Positions 1 to 11,699 of a DNA stretch of 64,000 nt are shown here, in pieces. A program made the position numbers and the translations under genes. Numbering within the stretch: position 1 is the stretch's first letter; the number at the start of each line of letters is the position of its first letter. Source of the DNA: Cercis canadensis. Taxonomy: Eukaryota; Streptophyta; Magnoliopsida; Fabales; Fabaceae. The notes below the pieces were generated by a model. That model was not told where the DNA came from. It ran no database searches and saw nothing but the letters and a program-made list of their open reading frames with translations. The DNA lies in NCBI GenBank assembly GCA_003255065.1, contig QAOA01008044.1:88902-152901 (forward strand), written 5' to 3'.

Positions 1-797
1 TCTAGGGAGCTATGGCCTGTCAAGATTCTTCTTTTATCCAAAGAAGAAAATGTCACACAAGTAAAAAGAAGAAAGTTCTTGAGTGCATTTTGGTTTTTCT
101 TCACTTGCAAAAAGGAAAAGACAGGACTACAACCAGACATTGCAAAAAGAAAACGATCACTTGCAAAAAGAGATTCTCTCTTGAAATCTTCTGTAGATGA
201 GGGGGGACAATGCATAAATTTATCTTTTTCAAAGCAGGTGGCTTTTCACAGTATTCGATAATCCTTTCACTAGTCGTATCATATTCTTCTAATTCCGGAT
301 ATTAAACAAAATTGATGTATGTGGACACAAAATCATATCATAAAAAGAAATAATGAAGGGCAATTATATCTCACATAAAAAATTGATGCACGGAACAAAT
401 TGCCTTACTACACAAATCGATTGGGTTTGAAAGCACAAGGAAAGACCATATCCAAGTGACCAGGAAGCAATGAAATTCGAATAATAACTCATTGATAAGG
501 GAAAAATCTGTGTTTTACATAGGATTAAAACAGAAAAGAAAGCACTATAACCAGACATTTGCTGAAAATGACCCAGGAATGTGAATAAAGAAAGCGTTCA
601 CTTGCAAAAAGGGATTGTCTTGAAATCTTTTTGAAAGTTGTCATTAGCATGAATTCCCTCACCACTCAAATTGAATGCATTTCAAAGGACAAGGAAAGAC
701 TATAGCCAAGTGGGCAAATAATAACTCATTAATAAGGGAAACTTCTGACAGATTTTATCAAGATTCAACATTTTTTGATTTAAATAAATATTTTATA
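1..797. other. Gene-free AT-rich DNA with diverged internal duplication
   Basis: No credible coding region was seen. Two diverged copies of one stretch can be read: the part with CACTTGCAAAAAG, TTGAAATCTT and ACAACCAGACATT at about 100-190 recurs at about 545-630, and 'CAAGGAAAGAC..ATA.CCAAGTG' at about 437-500 recurs at about 690-750. A related 'AGCCAAGTGGCCAGGAAG' block appears again near 1205. This looks like an old dispersed repeat. The short open frames here are chance. Confidence 0.5.
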
Positions 798-1093
798 GGG
801 AGTTGATATTTTTACACCTTAATTTGTTAATATTACACTCCCTTTAATGTTTAAATATATATATAGACTAAATTACCCTCATTTAAAAATAGAAATTTTT
901 TGAAATTGACTAATCATATATTCTCTTTCTAATTAAAAACTGAAACTATAATTAATAAGAGTTAGAAAGAATATTATGATGAGTCAAATTTTAAAAACTT
1001 TCTACTTTTGAATGAGGGTAATTTAGTCTATATCATATTTAAATATTAAAAGATATGTGTCATTAAAACTAGACTGTAAAAATAACAATTCCG
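798..1093. mobile_element. Fold-back MITE (TA target duplication, mariner-like)
   Basis: The whole 296 bp folds on itself. The left arm (TAGACTAAATTACCCTCATT at about 866) is matched in inverted orientation by AATGAGGGTAATTTAGTCTA at about 1011, and the arms continue outward to the ends. The ends are GGGAGTTGATATTTTTACA on the left and TGTAAAAATAACAATTCCG on the right. A TA dinucleotide flanks each end (796-797, 1094-1095), as expected for Tc1/mariner-type insertion. No coding capacity. The arms are diverged, so the element is old. Family placement is inference from the TA duplication only. Confidence 0.6.
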
Positions 1094-1933
1094 TATTTCA
1101 TATTATATTCTTATGCATACAAAAATTTTAAAAATAAATCTTTCTAAGACTATGTTAAATATTCTCATTAATAATATTCCTTATCAAATAGACACTTGGG
1201 CATAGCCAAGTGGCCAGGAAGGAATGAGATTCGAGGTTCATTATACCTTACCGATGTATTGGATATGGTAAGCTTACCAAGCTAACGTCGCACCTCCCTT
1301 AGTTAACTTCAACCGGTTAAAGTATAGCAAGTAGAAATAGATTGAAATTTTTGTTTGAAGCCTTGGTATTTTCTTTAATTGTACATCCACCACAGTTTAC
1401 ACATTACTTTTTTCTTTTAAGGAAAATTTATTAATATTGGGTACAAGAAAAATAACACCTACATTAATTAGAAAAAATACCACTTACACATCAAATTTCA
1501 CATGACTTTTTTTAGAAGAGATTTCACATACTTATGAACATAAGACTTAGATTAATTAGATTTCACTTAAGAACATAACACTTAGATTCATTACATTTCA
1601 CTCATAGCTAAAGGGTTAATAATATGTGCTATTTCACAAATCGGCTTTTAGAAAATTGATCTAAATTGAAATTACCCATAATTTAATTGCAAGTTCAATT
1701 GGATTAATCTCAATTAGAGGATTTATCGATGTTAAGATTAATCTCAATTGAAAAATTCATTATTTACTAGTATATGAAATCATTATTTATATTTAATAAT
1801 TATTGGAAGGTACCTTCAAGTCAACAACATATTAAAGTTTAGTTACTCGTGTAGAGATTAATTGTATTTCCTAAAAGAAAATGTTTAATTGTATCATTTT
1901 ACTTGGAAGCAAATCATAAATATCTTGAAATTA

Positions 1934-2010
1934 AGCCACTAGGTATGATCTAGTAGTGAGAGGTTTAGGAGATCATATGTTCAAATCTCCTTGTCATATG
2001 TAACTAAAAA
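1934..2010 (+). mobile_element. Very short tRNA-derived SINE with perfect target duplication
   Basis: A unit of about 77 bp carries a box-B-like GTTCAAATCTC (about 1979-1989) and a weaker box-A-like TCTAGTAGTGAGAGG upstream, and ends in an A-rich tail. It is bounded by the direct repeat ATATCTTGAAATTA (left ending at 1933, right ending at 2026), extended by shared A residues. Pol III promoter boxes, an A tail and a 14-16 bp target duplication together are the signature of LINE-driven SINE insertion. It is unusually short; it could be a truncated member of a longer family. Confidence 0.7.
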
Positions 2011-2689
2011 AAATATCTTGAAATTACATGTTTATGTTAAAATAAAACTAAGTTCAAGTATAATTTTTAACTCTTGGCACTTTCTTAAATTTATATAATA
2101 TTTTCAAATTACATGTACGTTTAATTATAGCTTGTCTCTTCAATTTTTTTTTTTAAAAAAATAGTCATCCAGACCTTGATTATCATTACCAATATTACCT
2201 ATTCTAGTTTTTCAATTGAATTAATTTTGTCCAATTATCCAATTATTAACTTTGTTAATTATGCTGACATTACTTGATGATGATTAGCAACTTCCATAAT
2301 TCATTGATCGCCAATGATGACTCGTGGATTTACATTCAACAGGAATTTCTCTATAATTTTTTTTTTTGTGAGAAAATTCTGTGAAAAAGTTGAATTTTTG
2401 ATGGAATTTTCTTACGCAAATTTTTTTCAAGGGAATTTCTCATGGAAAATTTTTCTGTGAGAAATTCTATGAGAAAATTTCATTAGAAATTCAATTTTCT
2501 CAAGGATTTTCTCATGGAAAAATTTTCGATGAGAAATTTTATAAGAAATTCACGCGAAAAATGGAACGCACTGTTTCACTAAAGTTAAAATTAGAGTTTT
2601 CGAGATTTTTCATTAAATTTTTTTGTGAGAAATTTTATGAGAAAATTGAGTTTTTCTTTCCCAACTTCGAGAGCCAGCCCATTTCAATT

Positions 2690-3066
2690 TTCTCATTTTT
2701 TACTCTCTTCCCTTTACGATTATCTCTTTCATCCTCTGCGATTCCATTTCCTGGTGGCATTTGAGGTTATTCCAATGGCGGCAAGTGGAGGATAATGGTT
2801 GGGAAGCGTTTTTTACTTGCTTTGGAGATGAGGTAAACTGAAATCCCTTCGTTTCAGCTTTACAATATTTCTTTTGAGTNATTTTTTCCTCTCTTCCCTT
2901 TACGATTCTCTCTTTCATCCTCTACGATTCCATTTCCTGGTGGCATTTGAGGTTATTCCAATGGCGGCAAGTGGAGGATAATGGTTGGGAAGCGTTTTTT
3001 ACTTGCTTTGGAGATGAAGTAAACTGAAATCCCTTCGTTTCAGCTTTACAATATTTCTTTTGAGTT
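2690..3066. repeat. Unmerged overlap around single N at 2880
   Basis: About 186 bp before the N (TCTTCCCTTTACGATT...TTTCTTTTGAGT) is repeated almost base for base right after it, with a few substitutions. The repeat begins and ends at the N. This is the pattern of two overlapping contigs or haplotypes joined with a 1-base placeholder, so the duplication is probably not in the real chromosome. Confidence 0.7.
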
Positions 3067-3460
3067 AAATGTGAATTTGTTTGTGTTTTTGGATGAATTT
3101 GAGTGTAATTTTAGGATATGTTGTTGGTGGAATGTTTTTAATACGATGATGGATTGAGTTTTGAGTTGTTTTGAAAGAACATTTGTTGATTCTCTCACAT
3201 CCGAATTACTAAGCATTAATTGGATTTGTTGAAATTGGTTTTGGATAAATTTAGTTGGGGTATTTGTTTGTGATTGCTGGAAATAAAGAGCACGTGGGAC
3301 TTAATTATTGCTTTTTTTTTCGTTTATTTTACTTCAGTTGCTGATATGTAAATTACTTTTTTCATCTTACTATTCTGGGATTTATTGTAATACCTTATTT
3401 TTACTAGATGAGTTACTTATAGATATCAATCTCATTGAAAAGAGGGTTACTATTAATTAA

Positions 3461-4334
3461 GGTTGTGTTTGGATGGGGTATTTGACAAATTATTGTGTAT
3501 TTCAAATACATGTAATTGAAATGCAACATTTCAAATACATGTATTTATAAAATACCTTGTTCGGATACACTCTATTATAAAAAGAGTAATTTAACAACAA
3601 TATTCAAAACTATTGATAGACATTACAATGCCCCTTCAAATCACATTTTTTAATTAGTCAATGAAAAATATAAGAAAAAAATCAATCACAAAACATGGAC
3701 GTGCAATGCAGTGCAATTAAGAGAAGGCGTTCCCGGAGCCGAAGACAAGTATGTGACAACATATTTCGGTATGATTTGCAGCTCTTAAACGATTCCTCAG
3801 GGAAAAAATCTTTCTTGCTCCACCGCCAATAGCTTTTGGTAGAGGCGGGCGGCGGCTCCATCTCTGTGGTGGGCCCATCCATTGCGTCTTGCAGAGACGG
3901 AGAGGAGATAGTAGGAAGAAAGGTGATGTGCAGAGGAGTGTGCAAGTAAGGAGTTGCAAGGACTTTGACATTGAAATAGAGAAAACGGCATGGTAGGCAG
4001 TGGGAATGGGTGGCATAACCGCATAAGAGTCTTGAAATGGAAGGGAATGGAGCAGGAAACACAACCAGCTCACCCACACATTCACCATAGCTCAGCTACA
4101 CATTCACACCATAACCGTATAGGAGTTTTAGAGGCTCAAGGGAAGGGGAGGGGTATCAGTGGCTCAGGGAGAAAAAAATGAATTTGAAATTCACTATATT
4201 TTTAGTAAATTTGAAATACACTATATTGAGATTTTGAACGTCACTATAAAAATACCTTAAAAAATTACACAAATAGTGTAATTCAAAATTAGCATTTCAA
4301 ATACACTTTACAAATACCCCATCCAAACACACCC
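3461..4334. mobile_element. Tourist-like (PIF/Harbinger) MITE with GC-rich cargo
   Basis: The ends are inverted repeats: GGTTGTGTTTGGATGGGGTA on the left and TACCCCATCCAAACACACCC on the right. TAA flanks both ends (3458-3460, 4335-4337), matching the 3-bp TWA preference of PIF/Harbinger elements. The arms are rich in ATTTCAAATACA. The core (about 3690-4180) is clearly more GC-rich than the arms and has open frames on both strands. I recognise no protein in it; it may be captured host DNA. A diverged relative lies at 27770-27900. Confidence 0.7.
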
Positions 4335-5083
4335 TAAGTATTCAATGTTTGTTTAGGTTTGAATTGTTTGTCCTTTCTTGACTTTTGCTTTTGTGGATCA
4401 TTCTCAGTTGCTCATATGTAGTGCTGAGTAGACACTTGCCCAAGGAGAAGCTGAGCAATTGAGAAGCTGGGGAAAAGGCACCAGGAGCATATCATTATAG
4501 CCTGTGTTGAAGGCAATTATGCCAACTCTGTACCAAATTCTAGAAAAAATCAATTATATTGCAGAATAGTTGGAGAATTGCCTCTGCATTTGTTTCTTTT
4601 GTTGGGATTTTTCTGTTTTGTTCTAAGTCTAGGGTTGAGGAATTTTATTAATTTGGAGTTAGTTTCTTATAGTAATCATTGCTTGAGTTAGTTTCTGTTT
4701 TGGATTGTAAGATGTGTAAAGTTTAAGATCAAACTCTGTAAAGTTTATTTAAATGTGATAACATATAACTTTTTGTTAACTTTTCTTTGAAATTTTGTTT
4801 TCCTTATTTGTAATTTCTTTAGTATTGATATAAAAATTAGCAGGAAAAAAAAAAGCCTTGAGGAAATTCTCATGGACAAAAATCTGTGAGAAATTTTTTT
4901 CCAATATTTTGCACGCCTATTGTAAGTCCGTGAGAAATTCTATGAGAAATTCAGTTTGTCACACGGGTTTTTCTCACGCCCCAAAATTCATGAGAAAGTC
5001 TGTGAGAAACATGTTTCTCACAGATTTTCGGGCGTTTTCTCATGGATTTTGTCCATGAGAAAAACACCTATTTTCTTGTAGTG

Positions 5084-6190
5084 TCTTATTGATTGAATTA
5101 CAACAAGAATTAATCAGTAAGTACTCAATCAAATAAGAGAAGGATAAAAACCAAACAAAATTTGATGAAGTCAAAATGTAATGGCTCTAACAAATGCAAG
5201 TCATTAATGCGTATGTAACATGTTAGTACAATATAATGTTCAAATTCAAATGACCACAGAAGAACTAATCAAAAGAACACTTCAATAGTTGAGTATTAGA
5301 TATTCAAACATCCATGCCTTGGGCTGAAATCTCATTATAAGTTTCAGAAGTATTGTAATATTGGAAAAGTTGTAACAAATAAGCTGAGGAAGTTGAAAAT
5401 AGGATCAATCATTAAGTTTAGGAAGTTGAAAACTTTCTATTGAACGTATTCATGATGTGATAATAGTTTCAGAGAAGATGATGGTGACGCAACGAGAAAA
5501 CAATCAAAAGAAACCTTAAACACAAACTGTATAATCTCCAAAGAAAACTGAATAATATTACTGAATATGGCTACCAAAGAAACACAAAGCTTAAATACGA
5601 AAAGAAACCCTAAACATCAAAAGAAAATCAGCAAATTACAAAACAGCTCGAAACAAACGTTTTCGAAATATTTTGGGCCCAAAAATAGCCTTTGAATGAG
5701 CTTCGAAACATGAGGTCATGGGCCCCGTAACTCCAATCGAGTTGAAAGTTATGCTCTTTTCTTTTGAGCCTTATTATGCTCGGCATAATCCATGAAATCA
5801 CATGTGACCTGGTCCACGTTAGATGGTGTGTATTACAAATAGGCAAATCATCTCCTGTACTATGTATAATTTTTTTTTTGGCTATTAAATTAAAAAAGCT
5901 GATTTTTTAGTTGGGGATTAGCCCTTGAAACTTAAGCCTTATACAAGATCCCATGAACTAGTTGTGCTGGATGTATGTTGTGTATATTAGTGTATATTTA
6001 TACATATATACTCGACTTTTATGCATGAATCAAATGATTCTTGCATAGTAATCTCCTGATGGTTGAATCACATGCCCCGTTGCTTGGAAATAGATAAACT
6101 CTGTTATTGGGCTAAGGAAAAAGGTGAAACATTATTTATAAGTCTTCTTTGGAACAGTAGCGTTGCCTTCAAGCTATACCATTCCAGTAT
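5084..6190. other. Intergenic, no gene seen
   Basis: AT-rich DNA without a supported gene. The block at about 5640-5830 (with GGGCCCAAAAATAG, ATGGGCCCCGTAACTCC) is more GC-rich and resembles LTR-like repeats elsewhere in the window in style, but no matching copy or terminus was found. Confidence 0.4.
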
Positions 6191-6196
6191 GTTGCC

Positions 6197-6222
6197 CATG
6201 CATGCAAGATTTTCTATATAAA
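6197..6222 (+). promoter_or_regulatory. RY (legumin) box plus TATA box
   Basis: A perfect CATGCATG (6197-6204) lies 9 bp upstream of CTATATAAA (6214-6222), about 85 bp before the ATG at 6306. CATGCATG is the RY element bound by B3 regulators such as ABI3 and FUS3, and RY next to a TATA box is the layout of many seed-protein promoters. The motifs are seen directly; seed expression is inference. Confidence 0.6.
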
Positions 6223-6305
6223 TGGATGCTATATTTCTCAAAAAGCACCATAACAAGCAAAGATGGAAAACAAATACTAGGCCTAGCTTATACGTATAGT
6301 TGAAA

Positions 6306-7131
6306 ATGGAACGTCCTTCGCGTTCAATCCCAGACGTAGCTAGCCTTTTTCCTCCTGAAACAAAACCCCAACACAATAATCCCAATTCCATTTCTGTTCA
6401 TCCTCAGGGCAACCCCCCAACGCAGGGCACGTCACCTGGCTCATTTCAGAACACGGGCACACAAAACCTCAACGGTTTAATAAATAACGTGAGTCACACC
6501 CAGGGCCAGAACAATGGGTCCTTCATTTGCAGCGGGGATCTAAATGGGATTCTGAGTTCATGTTCCTTTCTCAATTCCCATCCCAGTGATGTTAGCCCTC
6601 AAACCAATGCCCCAACACAGGCCTTGCCTGGTGGGTCATATGNCACAAAACCTCAACGGTTTAATAAATAACGTGGGTCACACCCAGGGCCAGAACAATG
6701 GGTCCTTCATTTGCAGCGGGGATCTAAATGGGATTCTGAGTTCATGTTCCTTTCTCAATTCCCATTCCAGTGATGTTAGCCCTCAAACCAATGCCCCAAC
6801 ACAGGCCTTGCCTGGTGGGTCATATGGCAACAGCGGCACTCGAAACATCAAAGGCATCATAAATCACGTGGGTCGTACACAGGGCCATGATAACGGATCC
6901 TTCATATCTTGCACCAAAGAAGAACGACAAGCCATGCCTAGTCACAGTGCAACTGGTCTTCCTCAGGGCAAAGCTCCAGCGCTAAACTTGCCTGCTGGGT
7001 CGTTCTGCAACACCGGAACCGAAAGCGTCACTGGTCTCATCAATAACATGGGTTATACAGAGGGCCATGGTAACGGATCCTTAACCAACATCACTTCCAG
7101 CAAAGAAAGTGGAGTAAAACAAAATAAGTAA
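6306..7131 (+). CDS. Three-repeat Asn/Gly-rich protein, function unknown
   Basis: The reading frame is broken only by the N at 6643, where 183 bp (6460-6642) is repeated (6644-6826). Treating one copy as an assembly overlap gives a continuous single-exon frame of 213 codons: 6306-6642 followed by 6827-7131. The protein has three units of about 60-65 residues. Each runs from a Pro/Gln segment ('PQG...P') into 'GS[FY].N[TS]GT' (residues about 45, 110, 170), then 'G[LI]IN[NH]' and 'G.[TS].G..NGS'. Asn-Gly turns recur every 10-15 residues, which suggests a solenoid or disordered structural protein. No signal peptide, membrane segment or catalytic motif is visible. An RY box and TATA box precede it and AATAAA follows at 7234. 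I do not recognise the family. If the duplication is real, the protein has four units and a frameshift. The first ATG in this frame is at 6306. Confidence 0.6.
6460..6826. repeat. Unmerged 183-bp overlap around N at 6643
   Basis: 6460-6642 and 6644-6826 are almost identical (visible differences: GAGTCAC/GGGTCAC and CATCCCAG/CATTCCAG), and they are separated by one N that also breaks the frame. Two alleles joined end to end explain this better than a genomic tandem duplication. Confidence 0.75.
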
Positions 7132-7233
7132 TTTCATACTTGTAATTTCAAGAAACTGTAGTCACTGTGGCCACCGCAGTAGCAATATTATGGTTCAAAA
7201 ATGTCATCTTTCACATAAGATGTACTAGTTAGT

Positions 7234-7239
7234 AATAAA
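7234..7239 (+). terminator. Probable poly(A) signal of the repeat-protein gene
   Basis: AATAAA lies about 100 bp after the stop codon at 7129-7131, at the normal distance for a plant 3' untranslated region. Confidence 0.45.
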
Positions 7240-10200
7240 ATGGGAGCATGCACTCTCAAATATTAAGCTTTCACCTAAGAATTTAAGCTTTTGACATAGT
7301 TGGTTTAGTTGACATAAACTGTAAGTTAATAGTTTGTAATTGTACCAGGTTGTTTGACCTCATATCAAGCTAAATAAACTTCTATTTAATTATAATGATA
7401 TGGGTATCATTGTCCACGAAGAAGTTTAATGTCAAAGACTGAGAGCAGTTACTGAACTTGCCACATATCAGATCGTAGGAAAATATTTCATTTAAAAGCT
7501 CATGTCCACTAGTTGTGAGGTTTATCTCTTAATCTACAGTCTTATCTACTCTCTCTTCTGGGCAATTATCATAATTCTTTTTTGAGCTGGGTTTCTTTTT
7601 GCTTTTCCATTGATATAGACCACTTTGGCATGCAGGCCAGGCCCAATTTCTTGAGGTGGACAAAATGTTGGACTAGTCTAGCCCTATGCNTTTCCATTGA
7701 TATAGACCACTTTGGCATGCAGGCCAGGCCCAATTTCTTGAGGTGGACAAAATGTTGGACTAGTCTGGCCCTATGCACTTTTTAATTGTTTTTTAAATAA
7801 AATTGTTTTGTTTTGGTAACTTAAATTAAATTGTTAGATAGGCAATTACAATAATTTGATCTCATGATAAAATACAATAGGTTTATCCAAGTTAGTCAAG
7901 ATATGAATATTGAAGCTAGCACACAAAGGAACTTTTTTCCGGGATGCACCATACCAATTTGGAAGGCACACCTAGAGAGGGACTTAGTTTTGATGTGTGC
8001 AAAAAATGGCTCGAGAATACCCTTACCATTAAAATTAAGAAAAAATTGTTACATAGGCTTGTCATATAATGATTTTCTTTTGTAAAATATATTTTTATGA
8101 TAATAATAAATTAACAATAAGTATGATATTAATATTAGATATCTAAAATCTACTTTATATATTGTTGTAGTTACCAACACTTGAATTTCAAATATTCAAG
8201 TAGTAGCAGCTACTAGAAAATATTTCTCAAATTGTTAATTTGTTATAGTTATTGTATAGGTTTAAATTTAAATTACAGAATATTATTTATAAATTCTATT
8301 TTATACTTGTATTTAAACAATTACATCAATGAAATACAGTTAGACTTTGCCACAAACTAGTTTTGGCTTCTATAGTTTAAAGATTGCTAAAACGTTATTT
8401 AATTGTTGATTAATTTGATTATTAATGTAAGACAATATTTGTTTTAAGGTGTTATGTGTATTTTTAAAATTTTAAGTATTTTTATTTTTTTAAAAAAAAG
8501 GAAATACATTCGAGTTGACCATGTTCGACCTTGCAAACTACTTAAGGCTGATCTGGTTCAAACTAGGTCCAATAGGCCCGATTTTAGCTAGGCCAATATT
8601 TTTAGGGCCTAAAATGGCCTATTTTGATAACCCTAATTTGGATGAGGTATTTTTAGGAGGGATGTCTTGCATTTGATTTATTTTTTTGGTTCTTTGGTTT
8701 AGACTTTGGATTCAAACACATAACCCACAAATCCTGAAAATAACCTTAGTACCACTTAACCATAGATCATTTGGTAAATTTTTATGGTTTTGAACAATAG
8801 CCAATGGAGAAGGCCCCTTGTGGAGAAAGAACATCAAACTTTTAGATTCGGAAAGATGAGTAAATGCATGCCCCTTGTTGGCCTAATATTTCTTTTTTTT
8901 TTTTTTTATTCCACTTAGAAAGAAATTTTCTTCCCTCTAAAGATGACCTAGTTAAGAGAATTTTGATTCTTAGATACATTTTCTTGTGGCAAGAAAAAAA
9001 ATTTACTGTCAAGCGCAGCCCGACTTTGTGGTTACAATACTTTGAGGCCTGGTTGATGGAAAAAATTAGAATGTGTATACAATGCTCGGTAGAAAATATA
9101 AGGAATTTCACTTTCAGCCAAAAAAGCAAAAAGCCAAAGAAGTACACGATTCTAGAGCTTGTCCACAATCCACATAAATAATAATTTGGCAAGGACTCTG
9201 CCACAGAATAAACATAAACTAACTAATGCCTAAGATAATCAAAGTGAGATATATTTTAACAAGCACCCTTTGACCAGATTTGGTCTAACTTTGAGAATTT
9301 TAGGTGCACCAAATAAAAGTATCAAACTCCTAGAGAATCCTTGTGTTCTACTCCACATTCTCCAAAGTCGTTCAAGTAGTCATTGGTTCTGTACCAACCA
9401 ATTAGATACAAGATTAGTCTAAGTTAGTTCGACGTATCATTGCTACCTTGCGATGAAGTTAAAGAAGTCCCCTAGAGCACTTCAGCAATAAGTGGCAGGA
9501 TGTGCATAAAATCGTTTTCAAGCTTTCTTTTTCCTCTGTCTTCTTGCTTTCTCTTCACAAATTAGGAACAAGGGAGCATATTTATATAACTCCTAATCCT
9601 GAAGCCCACTTTTAAATGGGCATTATTGGATTTTATTTATATATAAAGCTCCACTACATTTATGACAATTTAACATTGATGAAAACTAAATAAAATCGAC
9701 AAATTGTAAGGTCTTCTTTGCCTTAATTCATACTACCAATTTTTTCCATTAAACATTTCGAATTCCAGTGTTTTTAAAATACTCTCAACTTTAGAAAAGC
9801 TTCCCTTGAAGTTAATGTCCTGATACATTGAATCTTCTAGAATACAGTATGATCATATAGGTATATATTGTGCATGGTGCAACTGAATATATTAAAGTGA
9901 CACAAATAATAAATTAGGGGACATAAGGAAGTCATTTGGCTTAAGGCATATGTCCACGGGTAAAAATGACAAAGAGATTTCACTATAACAGAAATAATAC
10001 ACAAAGGGGGCTGGAATATACAAAGAACTCACATTTCATATACCCCAAATATCTCATAATATTTCTCACCGGTGTATACACTCTGTACTCAATACAAGAA
10101 GTGTAATACTTTTAACCCAAAGCACTACTACAATGCCTAGTATTTAACCAAAGTGCTTCACTCAGATTTTGCTTGCTGCAGATAGCTTGCGAAGGGGCTG

Positions 10201-11389
10201 GTATTTATAGGAATCTGCACTTCTTGCATTAAATGGCTTCTCAAATTCACGTCCTTCGTTTGCTATTCTACTCCATAGGCGACGGTGTAAAGCTGCACAA
10301 TGCGCATAATTTTCTAACTTCATTTACTCCATGCCCTGACTATTTTGGGCAAGTAGTTAGCAAAGACTTGCACCACCGTATGACAACTTTAATCCATAGT
10401 AAATGAAGTGGCTGGTAGATCAACTTCGACAAACTAAGCGAACTAAATTTGTCTCCATGTAAATCATGAGCCATGGTATTTGTTATCATGTGTGAAGGTC
10501 AATGGTGCTTCATGCACCTCCCACTTAAATTCAAGACACCAAATAACAGTATCTAATAACGAAAGTCTTCAAAATTGCCCGTCACAACTTGACCCAAAGC
10601 TCATGAGTGTTGGGGTAATATAAATAAACATCTTCTCTTTTATTTCATGTGTGAGAGTTCAATCTTTTATAGTACTTTGCACCTAAACCATTGATGTGTG
10701 TATCTTCACAGATTCTGTATATTTAAAATTTTGTATGGTATTATATTCCTTTGGGGTGCGACTTTGTTGCAACTTGTGGCACAAAAACAATAACTGACGT
10801 ACAATAGCTAGCCAAATGAAAGGAGGACAAGCTATATGTACGTTAATGAGTTAAGCTGGTTTTGTTGAATTTTTGGTTTAGCCTAAAATTTTCAATATAC
10901 AAAATTTGTCCCAAAGTCTGGTGTTTTTGTTTGGATTCAGCCCTTCACCAAACAGAAGTTGACTTTCATTCTTCTTCCCTTTGATTAGTTAGAGGGGTTT
11001 TGGGGAAGAGCATGAAGACTAAATAGAGTTTCTATGAATACATATCAATTTTAGATGTGGACTCATTACGGCAGGATATGTCCCCCTGCCGTTTCCATCT
11101 ACTTTTTTTTGAATTTCAAATATGGCTTGAAACCTTACTAGATACTTCAGCCCAAAAAAATCACAAAATCCCAAACCACTTGTTATAAACACATGCTCAT
11201 CATCATTAACCGATTGAATTCCTCTTTGTATTTGTTCTCAACTAAAACCCTCACTCTTGTTTTCTTTCATGCCTCTTGATTCATAACGCAATCTGATGGG
11301 ACTGATGGATTTTATCTCATGCCTCTTGTTTCTGTTTATGGTCTATCGGCTATTGGAGAAGACATCATTTAGAAAATATATGTTTTCCA
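7240..11389. other. Long AT-rich intergenic stretch, no gene supported
   Basis: No open frame here resembles a protein I know; the longest (8842-9204 minus, 8864-9181 plus) overlap each other and run through homopolymers. Two stretches (about 9210-9660 and 10000-10560) have the look of LTR or untranslated sequence, with TATA-like and C/T-rich tracts, but no paired terminus, primer site or coding piece was found. 7604-7689 is repeated at 7691-7776 around the N at 7690. Confidence 0.4.
7604..7776. repeat. Unmerged 86-bp overlap around N at 7690
   Basis: TTTCCATTGATATAGACC...GCCCTATGC occurs immediately before and immediately after the single N with one visible difference (CTAGCCC/CTGGCCC). This is an assembly join rather than a tandem repeat. 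Confidence 0.75.
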
Positions 11390-11394
11390 ACAAA

Positions 11395-11670
11395 ACAAAA
11401 TACCGTTGGAACTTTTCGTAAAAATTACCGTTGAAATTTTTAAAAATTGGGAAAAGAATTTTTTTAACCAAATCACACCGTTTAATCAAAAGAATTTAAA
11501 TTTTTTTTTAAGGGATTCCAACGGTATTTCCAACGGAATATTCGGTTGGAATCCGTTAAGCCGAAATCTCCCCATTTCACTAATTGGAAGACAAAGAAGG
11601 CAATTTTTTTTTTTAATCTAGATCAAATTCCAACAGTAATTTCCGTTTGAAATACTGTTGAAATCCTCCA
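11395..11670. mobile_element. CACTA-like subterminal region (CCAACGG family), terminus absent
   Basis: Dense inverted and direct copies of CCAACGG/CCGTTGGAA (for example at 11402, 11517, 11532, 11546) match the motif cluster at 27955-28243, which ends in a real CACTA-type terminus. Here the outer terminus is missing. It is followed by a C/T-rich leader and the exon-like pieces at 11750-13440. The two clusters may be ends of one element split by later insertions, or two members of one family. Confidence 0.45.
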
Positions 11671-11699
11671 AAATATCTTCTCTCTTATTTCTCTTTCCC

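Larger units (their letters stand above)
2340..5083. mobile_element. CACTA (En/Spm-type) transposon relic, left terminus lost
   Basis: The right end at about 5071-5083 reads TTTTCTTGTAGTG, the reverse complement of the typical plant CACTA terminus CACTACAAGAAAA. Inside it, 4860-5060 and 2340-2660 are dense in subterminal repeats of the form CATGAGAAA/TTTCTCAC on both strands, as in CACTA elements. A leader-like segment at 2660-2830 resembles a 5' untranslated exon followed by GTAAACT. No transposase is left. A Tourist-like MITE lies inside (3461-4334). The left CACTA terminus was not found, so the left boundary is only where subterminal repeats begin. Confidence 0.65.

Noticed and set aside
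1200-1250. tRNA-like stretch TAGCCAAGTGG...GAGGTTCA
   Set aside because: Box-A and box-B-like words are present, but no cloverleaf stems could be paired; it belongs to the small dispersed repeat also seen at 440 and 700.
3682-4181. Open frames on both strands in the MITE core
   Set aside because: No recognisable domain and competing frames; recorded as MITE cargo instead of genes.
6460-6826. A genuine in-gene tandem duplication giving a fourth protein repeat
   Set aside because: The duplication is bounded exactly by an N and shifts the frame, as at other N sites in the window; an assembly overlap is the simpler reading.
8842-9204. Overlapping open frames on both strands
   Set aside because: They run through homopolymers, resemble no family, and mirror each other. 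Chance in AT-rich DNA.
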